Of a DNA stretch of 60,798 nt, positions 1 to 9,339 are shown in pieces. The stretch is taken from contig CAZLGG010000012.1 in NCBI GenBank assembly GCA_964559135.1, positions 1 through 60,798 of the forward strand, read 5' to 3'. The notes below the pieces were generated by a model, which was given only the letters and a program-made list of their open reading frames with translations, did no database searches and was not told where the DNA came from. Both the position numbers and the translations under genes were made by a program. Source of the stretch: DRQF01 sp964559135. Lineage in GTDB: Bacteria > Planctomycetota > GCA-002687715 > DRQF01. The first letter of the stretch is position 1. Each line of letters begins with the position of its first letter.

Positions 1-1
1 G

Positions 2-247
2 ATGGGGGATTTGTTGACGATCCTCGAGGGGAAAGCCGGGAGGCTCGTGTTCGACGGTGTTCCGACAGGAGTGGAAGTCAACGAGGCCATGATGCACGGC
101 GGACCCTTTCCGGCGACGACCGACGTACGTTTCACCTCGGTCGGCACCCTGGCCGTCCGTCGGTTTCTCCGCCCGGTTTGTTACCAAAACCTTCCCCGGT
201 CGCTTCGTGGCGGCACGGGACGACGCGACGACCCTGTCTGGGAGTGA
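2..247 (+). CDS. Aldehyde dehydrogenase, C-terminal fragment (ketoglutarate semialdehyde / 2,5-dioxovalerate dehydrogenase type), 5' truncated
   Basis: The reading frame is open from the window edge and only about 81 C-terminal residues are present, so the gene starts upstream and the first Met here is internal. The text GRLVFDGVPTGVEV, then MHGGPFPATTD, then FTSVGTLAVRRFLRPVCYQN matches the conserved C-terminal end of the alpha-ketoglutarate semialdehyde dehydrogenase branch of the NAD(P)-dependent aldehyde dehydrogenase superfamily. That branch oxidises 2,5-dioxopentanoate to 2-oxoglutarate at the end of pentose, hexarate or hydroxyproline catabolism. The catalytic Cys/Glu and NAD-binding regions lie outside the window. 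The substrate is inferred from the tail alone; a related aldehyde dehydrogenase is possible. Confidence 0.8.
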   Translation: MGDLLTILEGKAGRLVFDGVPTGVEVNEAMMHGGPFPATTDVRFTSVGTLAVRRFLRPVCYQNLPRSLRGGTGRRDDPVWE

Positions 248-255
248 GACGAGGC

Positions 256-528
256 ATGATCAACGAGACCCTACTGCAACTCATTTGCTGCCCGGAAACC
301 CGCCAATCCCTGGCGAGCGCCCCTCCCGATCTTCTGGCCCGACTGCAAGCCCTTCGCTCGGCGGGAAGTCTCGTGAACCGAGCCGGTCGCAAGGTCGAGG
401 ACCCGCTGGATGACGTCCTGATCCGAGAGGACGGGAAGATCGCTTATCCTGTCGTGGACGGAATCCCCGTCCTCATCATCGAGGAAGGCCTCGCCGTCGA
501 TGAATTGGAAGACCGCTCGGACGCCTGA
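256..528 (+). CDS. Trm112 family small protein
   Basis: The 90-residue protein begins LLQLICCPETRQSL and ends with IREDGKIAYPVVDGIPVLI, the usual layout of the Trm112/YcaR family: an N-terminal CP motif and a C-terminal DG..YPV.DGIPVL motif. In eukaryotes and archaea Trm112 activates methyltransferases; bacterial homologues are small stand-alone proteins whose partners are mostly unknown. The second Cys pair of zinc-binding members is absent, so metal binding is doubtful. I chose the ATG at 256 because the family motif begins right after it; an in-frame ATG at 178 would overlap the aldehyde dehydrogenase and add non-family sequence. It lies nine bases after the preceding stop and may be co-transcribed with that gene. 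Confidence 0.8.
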   Translation: MINETLLQLICCPETRQSLASAPPDLLARLQALRSAGSLVNRAGRKVEDPLDDVLIREDGKIAYPVVDGIPVLIIEEGLAVDELEDRSDA

Positions 529-580
529 TTGTGCTAAGATGCCTGTCTGTCGAATCTGACCCGACAACGTCGAGGAGCCC

Positions 581-1240
581 ATGCCCGAAAGTTCCGGAGA
601 AACGACTTACTACTTGGCCCGGTGGCAGGACCATCAAGACGGCGATGCTCTCGAGGAGCTCCTGAGCCGTCATCTGGACCGCATCCAAGCGATGGTGGAG
701 GGAAGCCTGGGCAAAGGGCTACGGGCGAAACTCGAAGCCGAGGACGTCGTCCAGCAGGCCATCCAAGAATTTCTCTCTTACGGCCCTCCGGTGCGCATGT
801 CCAACGGCGATGATTTTCGCCGCCTGATGGCGCGAATCGTCATCAACGTCATCCGAGACGAATACGCCCGTTTTCGCGCCCTTCGTCGCGACATGAGTCG
901 AGAACAGCGGGGCTCCTTCTCGGAGGTCCTCGATCTGGACCGCGGCCCTCGAATCCATCGAACCCCCGACAAGGAAGCCGAGGAACGCGAGGAATGGAAT
1001 CGCGTCCGCCTCGCCCTCGAGCTCCTCGATCCCCATCATCGAGCGGTCTTGATCGCGAAGCGCTTCGACAGTCGGCCGTGGAAGGACATCGCCGCCGATT
1101 TCGGTTATGACACGACGGAAGCCGCTCGGAGCGCATGCAAACGAGCCCAGAAGAAGCTCGCGTACCTCGTGCGCAGCATCCGCGATCGCGACCTGAGCAC
1201 GCTCTTGGACGATTCGGAAGGCCTGGAAGCCGTGAATTGA
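581..1240 (+). CDS. ECF-type RNA polymerase sigma factor
   Basis: This 219-residue protein has a region-2-like half (residues about 20-105, including EDVVQQAIQEFLSYG and FRRLMARIVINVIRDEYARF) and a region-4 helix-turn-helix (about 140-205, LLDPHHRAVLIAKRF then WKDIAADFGY and RSACKRAQKKLAYLV). The order and length match the extracytoplasmic-function sigma-70 group that is greatly expanded in planctomycetes. It would direct RNA polymerase to a small set of promoters. No anti-sigma gene is adjacent, so the signal and regulon cannot be read from context. The gene converges with the minus-strand peptidase that follows. Confidence 0.88.
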   Translation: MPESSGETTYYLARWQDHQDGDALEELLSRHLDRIQAMVEGSLGKGLRAKLEAEDVVQQAIQEFLSYGPPVRMSNGDDFRRLMARIVINVIRDEYARFRALRRDMSREQRGSFSEVLDLDRGPRIHRTPDKEAEEREEWNRVRLALELLDPHHRAVLIAKRFDSRPWKDIAADFGYDTTEAARSACKRAQKKLAYLVRSIRDRDLSTLLDDSEGLEAVN

Positions 1241-1280
1241 AAAGTGAGCGGAGCGCCCCCCCCACGAGGGCGAACGCTCC
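1241..1280 (-). terminator. Possible intrinsic terminator between convergent genes
   Basis: The arms GGAGCG (1250-1255) and CGCTCC (1275-1280) are complementary and enclose further C/G-rich pairing. Read on the minus strand, the hairpin is followed after six bases by TTTTC. It sits between the convergent ECF sigma and peptidase genes. The T tract is short, so this is only moderately supported. Confidence 0.4.
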
Positions 1281-1296
1281 CATGACGTTCAAGGTT

Positions 1297-3453
1297 TCAG
1301 GGGTTCAATCCCATCATCTCCCGAATGAAGGCGCGCCGTAGCTTGCGAAGGTGCGGACTCCGCACGCCATGCCGACTCTTCGGGTACACCATGAACCTGA
1401 AGTTCATCTTCCCAGCTTTCTGAAGGGCATCGACGAATTGGATGGCGTTCTGCATATGGACGTTGTCGTCCATGGTTCCGTGGACGATGAGCAAGTCCCC
1501 GTGCAGATTGCCCGCGGCCTTGACGACGCTGGATGTGTCATAGCCGTCCGGATTGCTCTGCGGCTTGGCCATGTACCGCTCGGTGTAAATGGTGTCGTAG
1601 AGCCGCCAGTCATAGACCCCTCCACCGGCTACGCCGCAACGAAACTTGTCGCTGTGGGTCATCGCAAATGCCGTCATGAAGCCGCCGTAGCTCCAACCGC
1701 TGATGCCCACGCGATCCTTGTCGGCCCAAGGATACGTCTCGAGCATCCAATCGACGGCGTCTTCGATGTCCTTCAATTCCTGGACACCGAAGTGCTTGTA
1801 GCAGGCCTCCGTGAACTTCTGTCCCCTGCCGCTGGCGCTTCTCACATTGACCTGGAGGAGAGCCATCCCGACCTGGGTGTACCATCCGCCGGTCCCCCTC
1901 CAGGAATCTCGGACCGTGGGCGCATTGGGGCCCGAGTAGGTGTCGATCCAAACGGGATAGAGGTTGCCCTTCTTCATTCCCACGGGCTTCTGCACCGTAA
2001 CGTCCAACCATTCCCCGTCGCGCGCCTTGATGCGGAAGAGTTCGGCCGTGTTGGCATTGCGCGGCAGCTTCCGCTCACTCAGGACCCGGATTTCCTTGCC
2101 CTTCGCGTCCCGGAGAACGGTCTTCCCCGGGTTCACGAGACTCGAATAGCGATCGATGAGGAGGGAGCCATCTCCATTCAGGCGAATCGAGTGGGAGCCG
2201 CGCCCCCCCGTCAGTCGTACAAGGCCTCGGCCGTCGAGCCCGACGCGATAGGCATTGCGCCCGATGGCTCCGTCCTTCGTGCCATAGAAAGTCACATCGC
2301 CTCGGTCCTCGTTGACATCGATGACGCTCTGCAACGCCCAATCGCCCCGGGTCACTACGTTCAGCAGTTTTCCGCTCGTGTCGTATCGATAGAGGTGGTT
2401 GAAGCCTGTTCTCTCCGATTCCCATAGGAACGTGCCGTCCTTCAGCCATCTCGGCGGGGAAGGCACGTTGACCCAACCGTTTTCGGACTCCTCATGAATG
2501 ATACGGCGAGTCCTACCCGTGGAGGGGTCCGCCAAGTTCAGATCCAGCCAGGTCTGCTCTCGGTTTTGAACCATGAAGACGGTTTGCTTCCCGTCGGGCG
2601 TCGACCCCACCCTGACGATCAGGATCTCGTCCTCGGGAGAGTACATGGAGAGATCGGCGGAGACTTTCTTGGCGTCGGACGCCCTGACGAGATGAAGCGT
2701 GGCACGTGGGTTGACGGTGCCCGCCTTCGGATATTTCAGTTCATCGACCGCGAGAGTCTGGGGCAGATGGTCGACAATGGTGAAGGTATCGACTCCATTC
2801 TCGTCGATGCGCAGAAAAGCGAGGTGCGAGCCGTCCCGAGACCAGTAGGTTCCGCGGAAATTTCCTCGACCGTAGACTTCCTCCTGATAGACCCAGTCCA
2901 ACTCGCCATTGAAGATGTTCTCCCCCCCGTCCTCGGTCAGACGCCGGGTCTCGCCATCGCTCGTGCGCACGAGATAAAGGTCGTTCTCGAAGATGTAGGA
3001 GACGTTTCGGCCATCGGGTGAAATGTCCAGATGCCGGGCCCCCTCCAGCCCCCCCTTGATCTTCCGTGCCGCGCCGTCGAAGACCCACAACGCCCCTCCG
3101 ACGATAGCCGCGCCCTTGACGGCGCCCGTGGGCCTCGCAGCGATCCGAACACCTGGAGATTTTTCGGGGGCCCTCGGGAGAGTGGAGCGCCTCCGAATGC
3201 CGCGGAACGCTCGGGCGTCGAACGCGTCGCCAAGTTGGGCGGCCATGGCGTCCCTGAAGGCGGACCTCACCGCCCCGTCGGCCGACGGAGCCTCCTTGGA
3301 ATTCGCAACCTGAACGGGTTGTCCCGTGATCGGATCGACCCACTTGTTCGCGGAGATGACGAGGTGTTTGCCGTCACTGGCCCAGCGCTGGGCCGACAGC
3401 GGTACCGTAAGAATCAACAGAACTGCCAGGGACTTTCCGCGCATGGATCGCAA
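1297..3453 (-). CDS. Exported dipeptidyl-peptidase IV-type S9 serine peptidase
   Basis: The 718-residue protein has an N-terminal signal peptide (SLAVLLILTVPLSAQ), a beta-propeller region (residues about 25-450) and a C-terminal alpha/beta hydrolase domain. The catalytic triad is readable: Ser588 in GWSYGG, Asp662 in HGTMDDNVH and His695 in KSRHG. A double-Glu motif, DWVYQEE (Glu191-Glu192), corresponds to the pair that anchors the substrate N-terminus in DPP-IV. This points to true dipeptidyl-peptidase activity, usually after X-Pro or X-Ala, rather than a generic S9 oligopeptidase. It probably acts in the periplasm or outside the cell on imported peptides. It appears to be a single transcription unit. 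Confidence 0.92.
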   Translation of the reverse strand: MRSMRGKSLAVLLILTVPLSAQRWASDGKHLVISANKWVDPITGQPVQVANSKEAPSADGAVRSAFRDAMAAQLGDAFDARAFRGIRRRSTLPRAPEKSPGVRIAARPTGAVKGAAIVGGALWVFDGAARKIKGGLEGARHLDISPDGRNVSYIFENDLYLVRTSDGETRRLTEDGGENIFNGELDWVYQEEVYGRGNFRGTYWSRDGSHLAFLRIDENGVDTFTIVDHLPQTLAVDELKYPKAGTVNPRATLHLVRASDAKKVSADLSMYSPEDEILIVRVGSTPDGKQTVFMVQNREQTWLDLNLADPSTGRTRRIIHEESENGWVNVPSPPRWLKDGTFLWESERTGFNHLYRYDTSGKLLNVVTRGDWALQSVIDVNEDRGDVTFYGTKDGAIGRNAYRVGLDGRGLVRLTGGRGSHSIRLNGDGSLLIDRYSSLVNPGKTVLRDAKGKEIRVLSERKLPRNANTAELFRIKARDGEWLDVTVQKPVGMKKGNLYPVWIDTYSGPNAPTVRDSWRGTGGWYTQVGMALLQVNVRSASGRGQKFTEACYKHFGVQELKDIEDAVDWMLETYPWADKDRVGISGWSYGGFMTAFAMTHSDKFRCGVAGGGVYDWRLYDTIYTERYMAKPQSNPDGYDTSSVVKAAGNLHGDLLIVHGTMDDNVHMQNAIQFVDALQKAGKMNFRFMVYPKSRHGVRSPHLRKLRRAFIREMMGLNP

Positions 3454-3527
3454 CCTCCGTTGTTTGATGGAAAGGAACCTTAGCCCCCGTTCGGCCGTCG
3501 GGTCAAGCAGGTGGGGCCCCGATCAGC

Positions 3528-5795
3528 TCACTCCTCGAATTGCGGCTTCTTTCCTGAATTCAAGAGCGCGGCCCAGGAGCCGAATCTGCGTCGGGCCTCG
3601 GCCTGACCGATCTCGCCGGCGAAGTCCCGGCCGCGGAGCGCCCACTCGGCCGCAGATCGAAGGCGCCCCCGGCCCGTCTCGATACGCACGAGCAATTCAA
3701 GCACTTCGAGGTTCCTCGCGCGAGTGCGCTCCGCGAGCGACAGGGCCAGTCGTTCGAGACGAGCCCACGTCGCCGCATCCTGTCCGCCGCGTCGAAGCAG
3801 ACTCCAAGCCAGTTTGAGATCCATCGCGGCACCCCGTTCCCCGGCGGCCCGAGCCCTGTCGAAGGCGGTCACCGCATCCACCCAACTGTCCGCCTGGAAT
3901 TCGAGATTGCCGAGTTGTCTCCATCCCAGACCGTCGTCCGGATGACGAACGAGAAGCTCCCGATAGGTCTTGCGAGCCTCGGCGACGCGACCGGCCTTAC
4001 GGAGGGCGAGGCCCAAGTTGCGGCGAATGTCGACGGCGTCGGGGTGCAAAGTCACAGCCTGCCTCAGAGCATGGACTGCGGCCTCCCAATCGCCGTCCCG
4101 AAGCGCCGCAATCCCCAATCCGTTCCAGGCCCCCGGAACGCCCGGGTCCAGATCGAGAGCGTGGCGGTAGGAACTCGCCGCCTCCCCTGCTCGCCCGAGC
4201 GCGGCCAACGCATGTCCCCGTCCCACCCAAGCGCGCCCATAATCGGGCTCCCTCGCGATCGCCGCGTCGAAGGAATGCAAGGCCTCCCCGGCTCGGTTCA
4301 GAGCGAGATACTGCAGACCGAGGTCGTAGGCGATGACGGAGCTTGTCGGATCGAGCCTTGCGGCCTCCTCGAGCATCTCTCGAGCCTTCTCGTGCCTGCC
4401 TTCTTCGGCCTCGAGCCTCGCCAGATTCACACGAGCGTCATTGATGCCCGGAGCCAGCGCAATCGCCTCGCGCAACTCCCGACGAGCCTCTTCCCGGTCT
4501 CCTCGCTCGAGAAGGAGCAATCCCAGGTTGTTCCGCGCCATCCACGACGAAGGATTGTGTGCGATCACGTCCCGCCAAAGACTCTCCGGTCCCTCGTAGA
4601 TGTGCCCTTGTCGCCAGGTGAGCCAACCGAAGACGAGGAGGATTCCCACGAACACGAGCCTCGGACGGCCCGGGAGCCGCCGGAGCCCCTCCGCCCCGAG
4701 AACGAGTAGGGGCATCCCAGCCATGTACTGGAAATGGTCCGCGGTGAAGGCGTAGCGCATGGGATAGACATCGATAAAGCCCAGCGCGGGGAAAATTGTG
4801 ACGACGTAGACGAGCCAAGCCGCGCCAAGCCCGCGACCGAGGCGTCGCCGCAAGAGAATCGACGAAGAAATACATGCCATCGCCAGCAGGAGAGGGAGCC
4901 AGCGAGAAGGGTCCGCCGGGTCCGGCTGCCAACGGGGATAGGAAAAGACGAGAGGATGGGGCCAGATCAGCTTCGAGGGATAAAACCAAACGACATGCCC
5001 CGCGACCTGCAACCTCTCGAGGAAAGAGAGTCCGAGTTGCGCCCGGACGTGAACTTTTTCGAGATGAGCCGTGAACAGGCCGCTCCCGATGCCGACGACG
5101 AAAAACGGCAGCAACCCCAAGCCCAGGCGGCGCAGCCGGCGGGACGCCAGGCCCGACATCGAGGAACGATGCTCACCGCAGGAGGGCCCATCGAGCCACC
5201 AGACGATGACGACGAAGGCCGCGGGGAGGGTCGCGGCGACGCTCTTCGAGAGAAGTGCCAGGATGAAGGCCCAAAGGGCCATTCCCCAAGCACGCCGATC
5301 GCCGCCTCGCCACCAACGCAACAGAAACCCGAGAGCCGTGAGCGCAAAGAGCGCCGAAAGGAGATTCTTCAGCTCAGTGATCCAGGCGACGGTCTCCACC
5401 TCGATCGGGTGGAGTGCGAAGAGCGCGGCCGCCGGCGCCGCCCAGCCAATCTCGAGGGACTCGAGAACCCTCCACAGGGCCACGGCCACGAGACCGTGAA
5501 GCAGCACGTTCACCAGGTGGAAACCACGGGGATCGAGCCCGAAAAGTCTCCGCTCGAGCCAGAAGACGGTGTGGGTCAAGGGATAGAACTGGGGAAGGGA
5601 TTCCGGGCGCGTCCACATCTCGGCCAGGCCCCTCGCATCCTCGAGGACGGGATTCTGCACGACGTGCTGATCGTCGTCCCAGATGAAACCTCCGTCGCGG
5701 ACCACGGGGAAATACGCCGTGAGGACGAGGAGAAGGATCACGACGCGCGCCCCCATGGCCGCGCGCCGAGGCTGACATGCCGGCGATTTGTTCAA
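3528..5795 (-). CDS. Polytopic membrane protein with GT-C/TMTC-like N-terminus and C-terminal TPR repeats
   Basis: Residues about 15-400 hold many hydrophobic helices with a WDDDQH acidic motif in the first extracytoplasmic loop, LHPIEVETVAWITELKN and ALLSKS. These features recall TMTC/DUF1736-type glycosyltransferases of the GT-C fold. Residues about 410-690 are tandem tetratricopeptide repeats (for example AWVGRGHALAALGRAGEA and AWNGLGIAALRDGDWEAA). Such proteins usually transfer a lipid-linked sugar to proteins outside the cytoplasm, but the substrate here is unknown. The longest frame starts at a TTG (5795) whose last two bases are part of the upstream gene's TGA stop, suggesting translational coupling. 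An ATG at 5756 (MGARVVILLL) is an equally reasonable start, giving 742 residues. Confidence 0.75.
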   Translation of the reverse strand: MNKSPACQPRRAAMGARVVILLLVLTAYFPVVRDGGFIWDDDQHVVQNPVLEDARGLAEMWTRPESLPQFYPLTHTVFWLERRLFGLDPRGFHLVNVLLHGLVAVALWRVLESLEIGWAAPAAALFALHPIEVETVAWITELKNLLSALFALTALGFLLRWWRGGDRRAWGMALWAFILALLSKSVAATLPAAFVVIVWWLDGPSCGEHRSSMSGLASRRLRRLGLGLLPFFVVGIGSGLFTAHLEKVHVRAQLGLSFLERLQVAGHVVWFYPSKLIWPHPLVFSYPRWQPDPADPSRWLPLLLAMACISSSILLRRRLGRGLGAAWLVYVVTIFPALGFIDVYPMRYAFTADHFQYMAGMPLLVLGAEGLRRLPGRPRLVFVGILLVFGWLTWRQGHIYEGPESLWRDVIAHNPSSWMARNNLGLLLLERGDREEARRELREAIALAPGINDARVNLARLEAEEGRHEKAREMLEEAARLDPTSSVIAYDLGLQYLALNRAGEALHSFDAAIAREPDYGRAWVGRGHALAALGRAGEAASSYRHALDLDPGVPGAWNGLGIAALRDGDWEAAVHALRQAVTLHPDAVDIRRNLGLALRKAGRVAEARKTYRELLVRHPDDGLGWRQLGNLEFQADSWVDAVTAFDRARAAGERGAAMDLKLAWSLLRRGGQDAATWARLERLALSLAERTRARNLEVLELLVRIETGRGRLRSAAEWALRGRDFAGEIGQAEARRRFGSWAALLNSGKKPQFEE

Positions 5796-7444
5796 TTCAC
5801 GAGCAGGGTGCCCACCTGACTGACGCCGGTGACGACGTTGCCGGTGAAGGTCAGAAAACAGATCTGCAGGGGAATGGGGATGCCCGTGGGAGCGGTCGCC
5901 GGGATCGCGACGGAACCGGTCGCCGATCCCGAGGCGTCAAGCGGTCCGAACGAACTCGGATAGGGCGCCAGCATGAAGATGAACGGGCTCAAGGGGTCGT
6001 TGAAATAGAAGTTCATGCAGTCGTCGAAGAGAACGGGCAAGTTCACACCGAAGCCCGTGGGCAGGAGCCCGAGGGTGCAGGAGACGAAGGGGAGATAGTT
6101 TTCGGACGGATGAGCCGGCGCATCGAAGGTCACGGTGACCACTCCGCCCGCCGTGACGACGGGCGCAGGCTGGAATCCGACGACGCTCAACATCGGGTTC
6201 GAAGCGGAGTAGTTCTGGAAGTTCAACAGGTAGGGAGAGGATGTTCCCTCTCGCCACGTGAACTGGAAATCCGACCCCGTGCGATCACTCGCCGGCCAAA
6301 GGCGGCCGCGAATCCGCGGGGAGTAGTACTGGTGTGCAACGGAAGACGGAGGCGTGACGTTCGTGATCGGCACATAGGTCGTCGTTCCAGCGGGAATGAG
6401 GCCGAACGCGAGAGAACCGCCGTTCACGAAATCCCGGTAGAGCACGTAGGCATCGCCCGTCGCCTCATCGCAGGCCAAGTCGATCACGTAACGATTGTTG
6501 CTACCGAACTGCGTCGATGTCGCGCTCATGATCGTGACAGGGCCCTGAAAGACTCCGGTCGGGTCGCGACGGTAATACTCGAGCATGGGTTGGGGATTCG
6601 AGCCCGCCGCATCCACGAAAACGAGCATGTGCGTGTTTCCCATGAGGTCGCAAGCGACATCCCCCCAGTAGTCGTTGGGGGCCGCCAGATTTCCCAGGTC
6701 CGTCGCTGGCGTCCACGTCGACGTGAGGACGTCGTATATGCGGTGGCGATAATCACCCGTTCCCGTGTTCTCGTAGTAGGTACACTGAACGCTTCCCAAC
6801 GCATCGACGGCGATCCTCACGGACTGCGCGGAAGCCGTCGTACTGACGACGCCCACGCTCTGGAAGGTCCCTCCCGCGCCGTAGGGCTGAGTGCTCTGGA
6901 GAAGCTGGGTGCGCCAAGACTGGCTGGAGGCCGCCGTCAACCAAACCGTTCCTTGAGGTCCAACGGCCACATTGCAGGCGGTCGTTCGCACGGTCGTAGG
7001 AATTCCCAGCATCGCCTGCACATCGACCACCGGCGAGAGTTGACCCGTGTGCGTATCCAGGGTTCGGTAGTAACTGTTGTAGAAGTTTGGATAGGAGAAG
7101 CGCCCCCAGTGGAAGTGAAGGCGATCCTGGTCGTCAATCGCCATCGTGACCTGATTCACGAGGACTCCCGTGTCAAGACCGGACGCGGAGTCGTTGATGC
7201 CTCCCGGTACGACGAGCGTCCAACTACTCCCTCCATCGTACGACCGATACACTTGGATCGGGCGGATCCCCGCGGTGCTCTCGTCGATCGTCGCCAGGTA
7301 GAGAACGCCGGCGGAATCTCGCACGACGTGGCCCCCCGTCAACACGCCGGGATAGGGGAAACTGCTACTGGAAACGGTGATGGTGGACTGGGCCGAGATC
7401 GGCCCCAAAAACGACAACAACAGGGCGAAGATGAGAGCTTTCAT
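5792..7444 (-). CDS. Exported BNR/Asp-box-like beta-propeller protein
   Basis: The 550-residue protein starts with a clear signal peptide (MKALIFALLLSFLGPISAQ). The body is rich in beta-strand sequence and carries an Asp-box-like motif, SYDGGSSWT (residues about 68-76), of the kind found in sialidase/BNR propellers. The last 100 or so residues (from FQPAPVVTAGGVVTVTF) form a separate all-beta tail. No sialidase catalytic Arg/Tyr/Glu set could be picked out, so I treat it as an exported propeller protein of unknown substrate. It overlaps the start of the TPR membrane protein and is probably co-transcribed with it. Confidence 0.6.
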   Translation of the reverse strand: MKALIFALLLSFLGPISAQSTITVSSSSFPYPGVLTGGHVVRDSAGVLYLATIDESTAGIRPIQVYRSYDGGSSWTLVVPGGINDSASGLDTGVLVNQVTMAIDDQDRLHFHWGRFSYPNFYNSYYRTLDTHTGQLSPVVDVQAMLGIPTTVRTTACNVAVGPQGTVWLTAASSQSWRTQLLQSTQPYGAGGTFQSVGVVSTTASAQSVRIAVDALGSVQCTYYENTGTGDYRHRIYDVLTSTWTPATDLGNLAAPNDYWGDVACDLMGNTHMLVFVDAAGSNPQPMLEYYRRDPTGVFQGPVTIMSATSTQFGSNNRYVIDLACDEATGDAYVLYRDFVNGGSLAFGLIPAGTTTYVPITNVTPPSSVAHQYYSPRIRGRLWPASDRTGSDFQFTWREGTSSPYLLNFQNYSASNPMLSVVGFQPAPVVTAGGVVTVTFDAPAHPSENYLPFVSCTLGLLPTGFGVNLPVLFDDCMNFYFNDPLSPFIFMLAPYPSSFGPLDASGSATGSVAIPATAPTGIPIPLQICFLTFTGNVVTGVSQVGTLLVN

Positions 7445-7535
7445 GGCGGCGACCTCCGCAGTCCAGACTAAACCTCGCGGCCTGCGAGGTCAACGATTTC
7501 CGAGGCCCTGGGCGACACGGGGAGCGCGTTGACGA

Positions 7536-8075
7536 ATGTGGCGATGGATCGGCGATCATAAGACGCTCGTGGCGACGCTCTCGCTCCTCTCCGCCCTGAC
7601 CGCGGTGGGGAGCCTGCTCCTTCTCCCCTGGTTGGTCGCAAACTGGCCGGAGGACCGATTCCTGCCTGGCGGCCCCCGATCGACGCCCATGGTCGGGCGC
7701 CATCCGTTTTTGAAAGTGGCCTTGGCCGTTCTCAGGAACCTGTTGGGAGTCCTGCTCATCCTGGGGGGCATCCTGATGCTGGTCCTGCCGGGACAAGGAC
7801 TTCTGACTCTCCTTCTGGGCGTTCTCCTCGTGGACTTTCCCGGAAAACTCGAATTGGAGCGTCGACTCGTCGCTCGCCCCCGCGTGCTGAGCGCTCTGAA
7901 CTGGCTCCGGTGCAAGACAGGGCGTCCCCCCTTCCGAACCTCGGGACCAGCGACGGCAGGCCGCGGCGAGACTGGAGCCGACCCGGAAAACGTGCAGGAT
8001 GAGGAATCCGAGGTGAGGCCGCCCCCGAACGACCGAAAGAAGAATCATGGGCCCCGCCGAGACGAGGAGGACTGA
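7536..8075 (+). CDS. PGPGW-family transmembrane protein
   Basis: This 179-residue protein has two hydrophobic spans (LVATLSLLSALTAVGSLLLL and LRNLLGVLLILGGILMLVL), the second leading directly into the LVLPGQGLLTLLLG motif. That motif, followed by DFPGKLELERRLV and a cytoplasmic VLSALNWLRCKTGRPP segment, is typical of the PGPGW family of small membrane proteins, whose function is not established. The C-terminal 45 residues are polar and probably disordered. The gene is divergent from the BNR-like gene, with about 90 bases between them, and its stop lies eight bases before the preferred start of the radical SAM gene, so the two are likely an operon. Confidence 0.75.
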   Translation: MWRWIGDHKTLVATLSLLSALTAVGSLLLLPWLVANWPEDRFLPGGPRSTPMVGRHPFLKVALAVLRNLLGVLLILGGILMLVLPGQGLLTLLLGVLLVDFPGKLELERRLVARPRVLSALNWLRCKTGRPPFRTSGPATAGRGETGADPENVQDEESEVRPPPNDRKKNHGPRRDEED

Positions 8076-8082
8076 CCGCGCC

Positions 8083-9234
8083 ATGGGAATCCCGGCACGA
8101 ATTCTTAGACACCTTCGACTGAGTCGAGGCTCACGCCGGAGCTCTCGTCCCGAGAGTCCCCCGTTCCTCATCCTCTTCATCAACTCCATCTGCAACCTGG
8201 CCTGCGATCACTGTTTCTATTGGAAGGAATTGAATCAACGCGACGATCTCACCAGCTCCGAATTGGAAGCTCTCTCGCAGAGCTTGGGACCGATCGAAAA
8301 CCTCAATCTCTCGGGCGGCGAGCCTTTTCTCCGCGAGGACTTCGCCGAGGTCGTCGGACATTTCATCCGCAACAACGGTGTACGACGCGTCTATTGCCCG
8401 ACCAACGGCTACTTTGCCGGACGAACGGTCTCCGCCCTGGAAGAACTCTTCCGCGTACCCGGCCTCGATTCCTTCACGGTCGAACTCTCGTTGGACGGGA
8501 TGCCCGAATTCCACGACGCATTCAGAGGCAATCCGAGGTCCTTCGAGAAAGCCATGGAAACCTATGACGCTCTCGCCGAACTCCAGCGCCGCGAACCGCG
8601 CTTGACGATCCATGCCAACTCGACCGCCACGGGGGAGAACGTCGACGAGATCAAACGCCTCACGACCTTCCTGTATGAGCGATGCCCACAAATGGAGCAT
8701 CACAACATCGCAATGCTTCGCGGAGAACGGAAGCGCCCCACGCTGACAGGGCCCGGTCTCGAAGCCTACCGCGAACTCATCGAGTATGTGCGTGGGCTTT
8801 GGAGCGACCGTGAAATCGGTCGACACGGAGGCGTCGTGGAGCCGATGCTCCATTGGGGCAAGCTCGAGATCGCGCGCGCCCAAGCCCAAGCGATCCCATG
8901 CACGGCGGGTCTACTGACGGGTGTCGTCTACGCGAATGGCGACGTCTCGGTCTGCGAACAACACGATCCGATAGGCAATCTCCGCAGTCAGACGTTCCCC
9001 GAAATCTGGAACTCTCCGCGAGCCGAAGCTCTCAGAGGGTCCATCGCCTGCAAGGATTGTTTCTGTACCAACGAAGTCTTCCTGTGGCCCAGCATCGTCT
9101 TCAGGCCCCTCGAGTTGCTGAAAGCGTATTGGGGATCGCGTGCCTGGCGCCGCCCTGCGCGCCTTCCCGCGGAGGACAAGGTCGACTGGAAGGCCGCCGC
9201 TCCGCGGGGGCGCGCCGACAAGTCCGAGAGCTGA
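8083..9234 (+). CDS. Radical SAM enzyme with SPASM-type C-terminal cluster domain
   Basis: The 383-residue protein has the radical SAM cluster motif CNLACDHC (Cys37, Cys41, Cys44) followed by the SAM-binding motif NLSGGEPF. The C-terminal part has CTAGLLTGVVYANGDVSVC and then CKDCFC, the cysteine layout of SPASM/twitch domains that bind auxiliary iron-sulfur clusters. SPASM enzymes usually modify peptides or proteins, but some act on small molecules, and no precursor peptide gene is visible nearby. I chose the ATG at 8083 because GAGGAGGA lies about ten bases upstream; an ATG at 8047 would overlap the PGPGW gene. Substrate unknown. Confidence 0.85.
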   Translation: MGIPARILRHLRLSRGSRRSSRPESPPFLILFINSICNLACDHCFYWKELNQRDDLTSSELEALSQSLGPIENLNLSGGEPFLREDFAEVVGHFIRNNGVRRVYCPTNGYFAGRTVSALEELFRVPGLDSFTVELSLDGMPEFHDAFRGNPRSFEKAMETYDALAELQRREPRLTIHANSTATGENVDEIKRLTTFLYERCPQMEHHNIAMLRGERKRPTLTGPGLEAYRELIEYVRGLWSDREIGRHGGVVEPMLHWGKLEIARAQAQAIPCTAGLLTGVVYANGDVSVCEQHDPIGNLRSQTFPEIWNSPRAEALRGSIACKDCFCTNEVFLWPSIVFRPLELLKAYWGSRAWRRPARLPAEDKVDWKAAAPRGRADKSES

Positions 9235-9339
9235 GAAAAAAACCCATGGGACCCCTCTCCGCCGCCCCGTGAACTCCTTGCCTCCAGCCCTGGAGGAGAC
9301 CCGCAATCGGCCGTAGTCTACGGGCAAGGAGGTCGCATC

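Noticed and set aside
1297..1312. A tRNA T-arm-like text (GGGGTTCAATCCC).
   Set aside because: It is the reverse complement of the last codons of the DPP-IV peptidase gene, and no acceptor, D or anticodon arms can be drawn around it.
5777..7471. A 564-residue plus-strand open frame opposite the BNR-like gene.
   Set aside because: It is rich in Arg/Gly/His without hydrophobic patterning and is antisense to a gene with a clear signal peptide.
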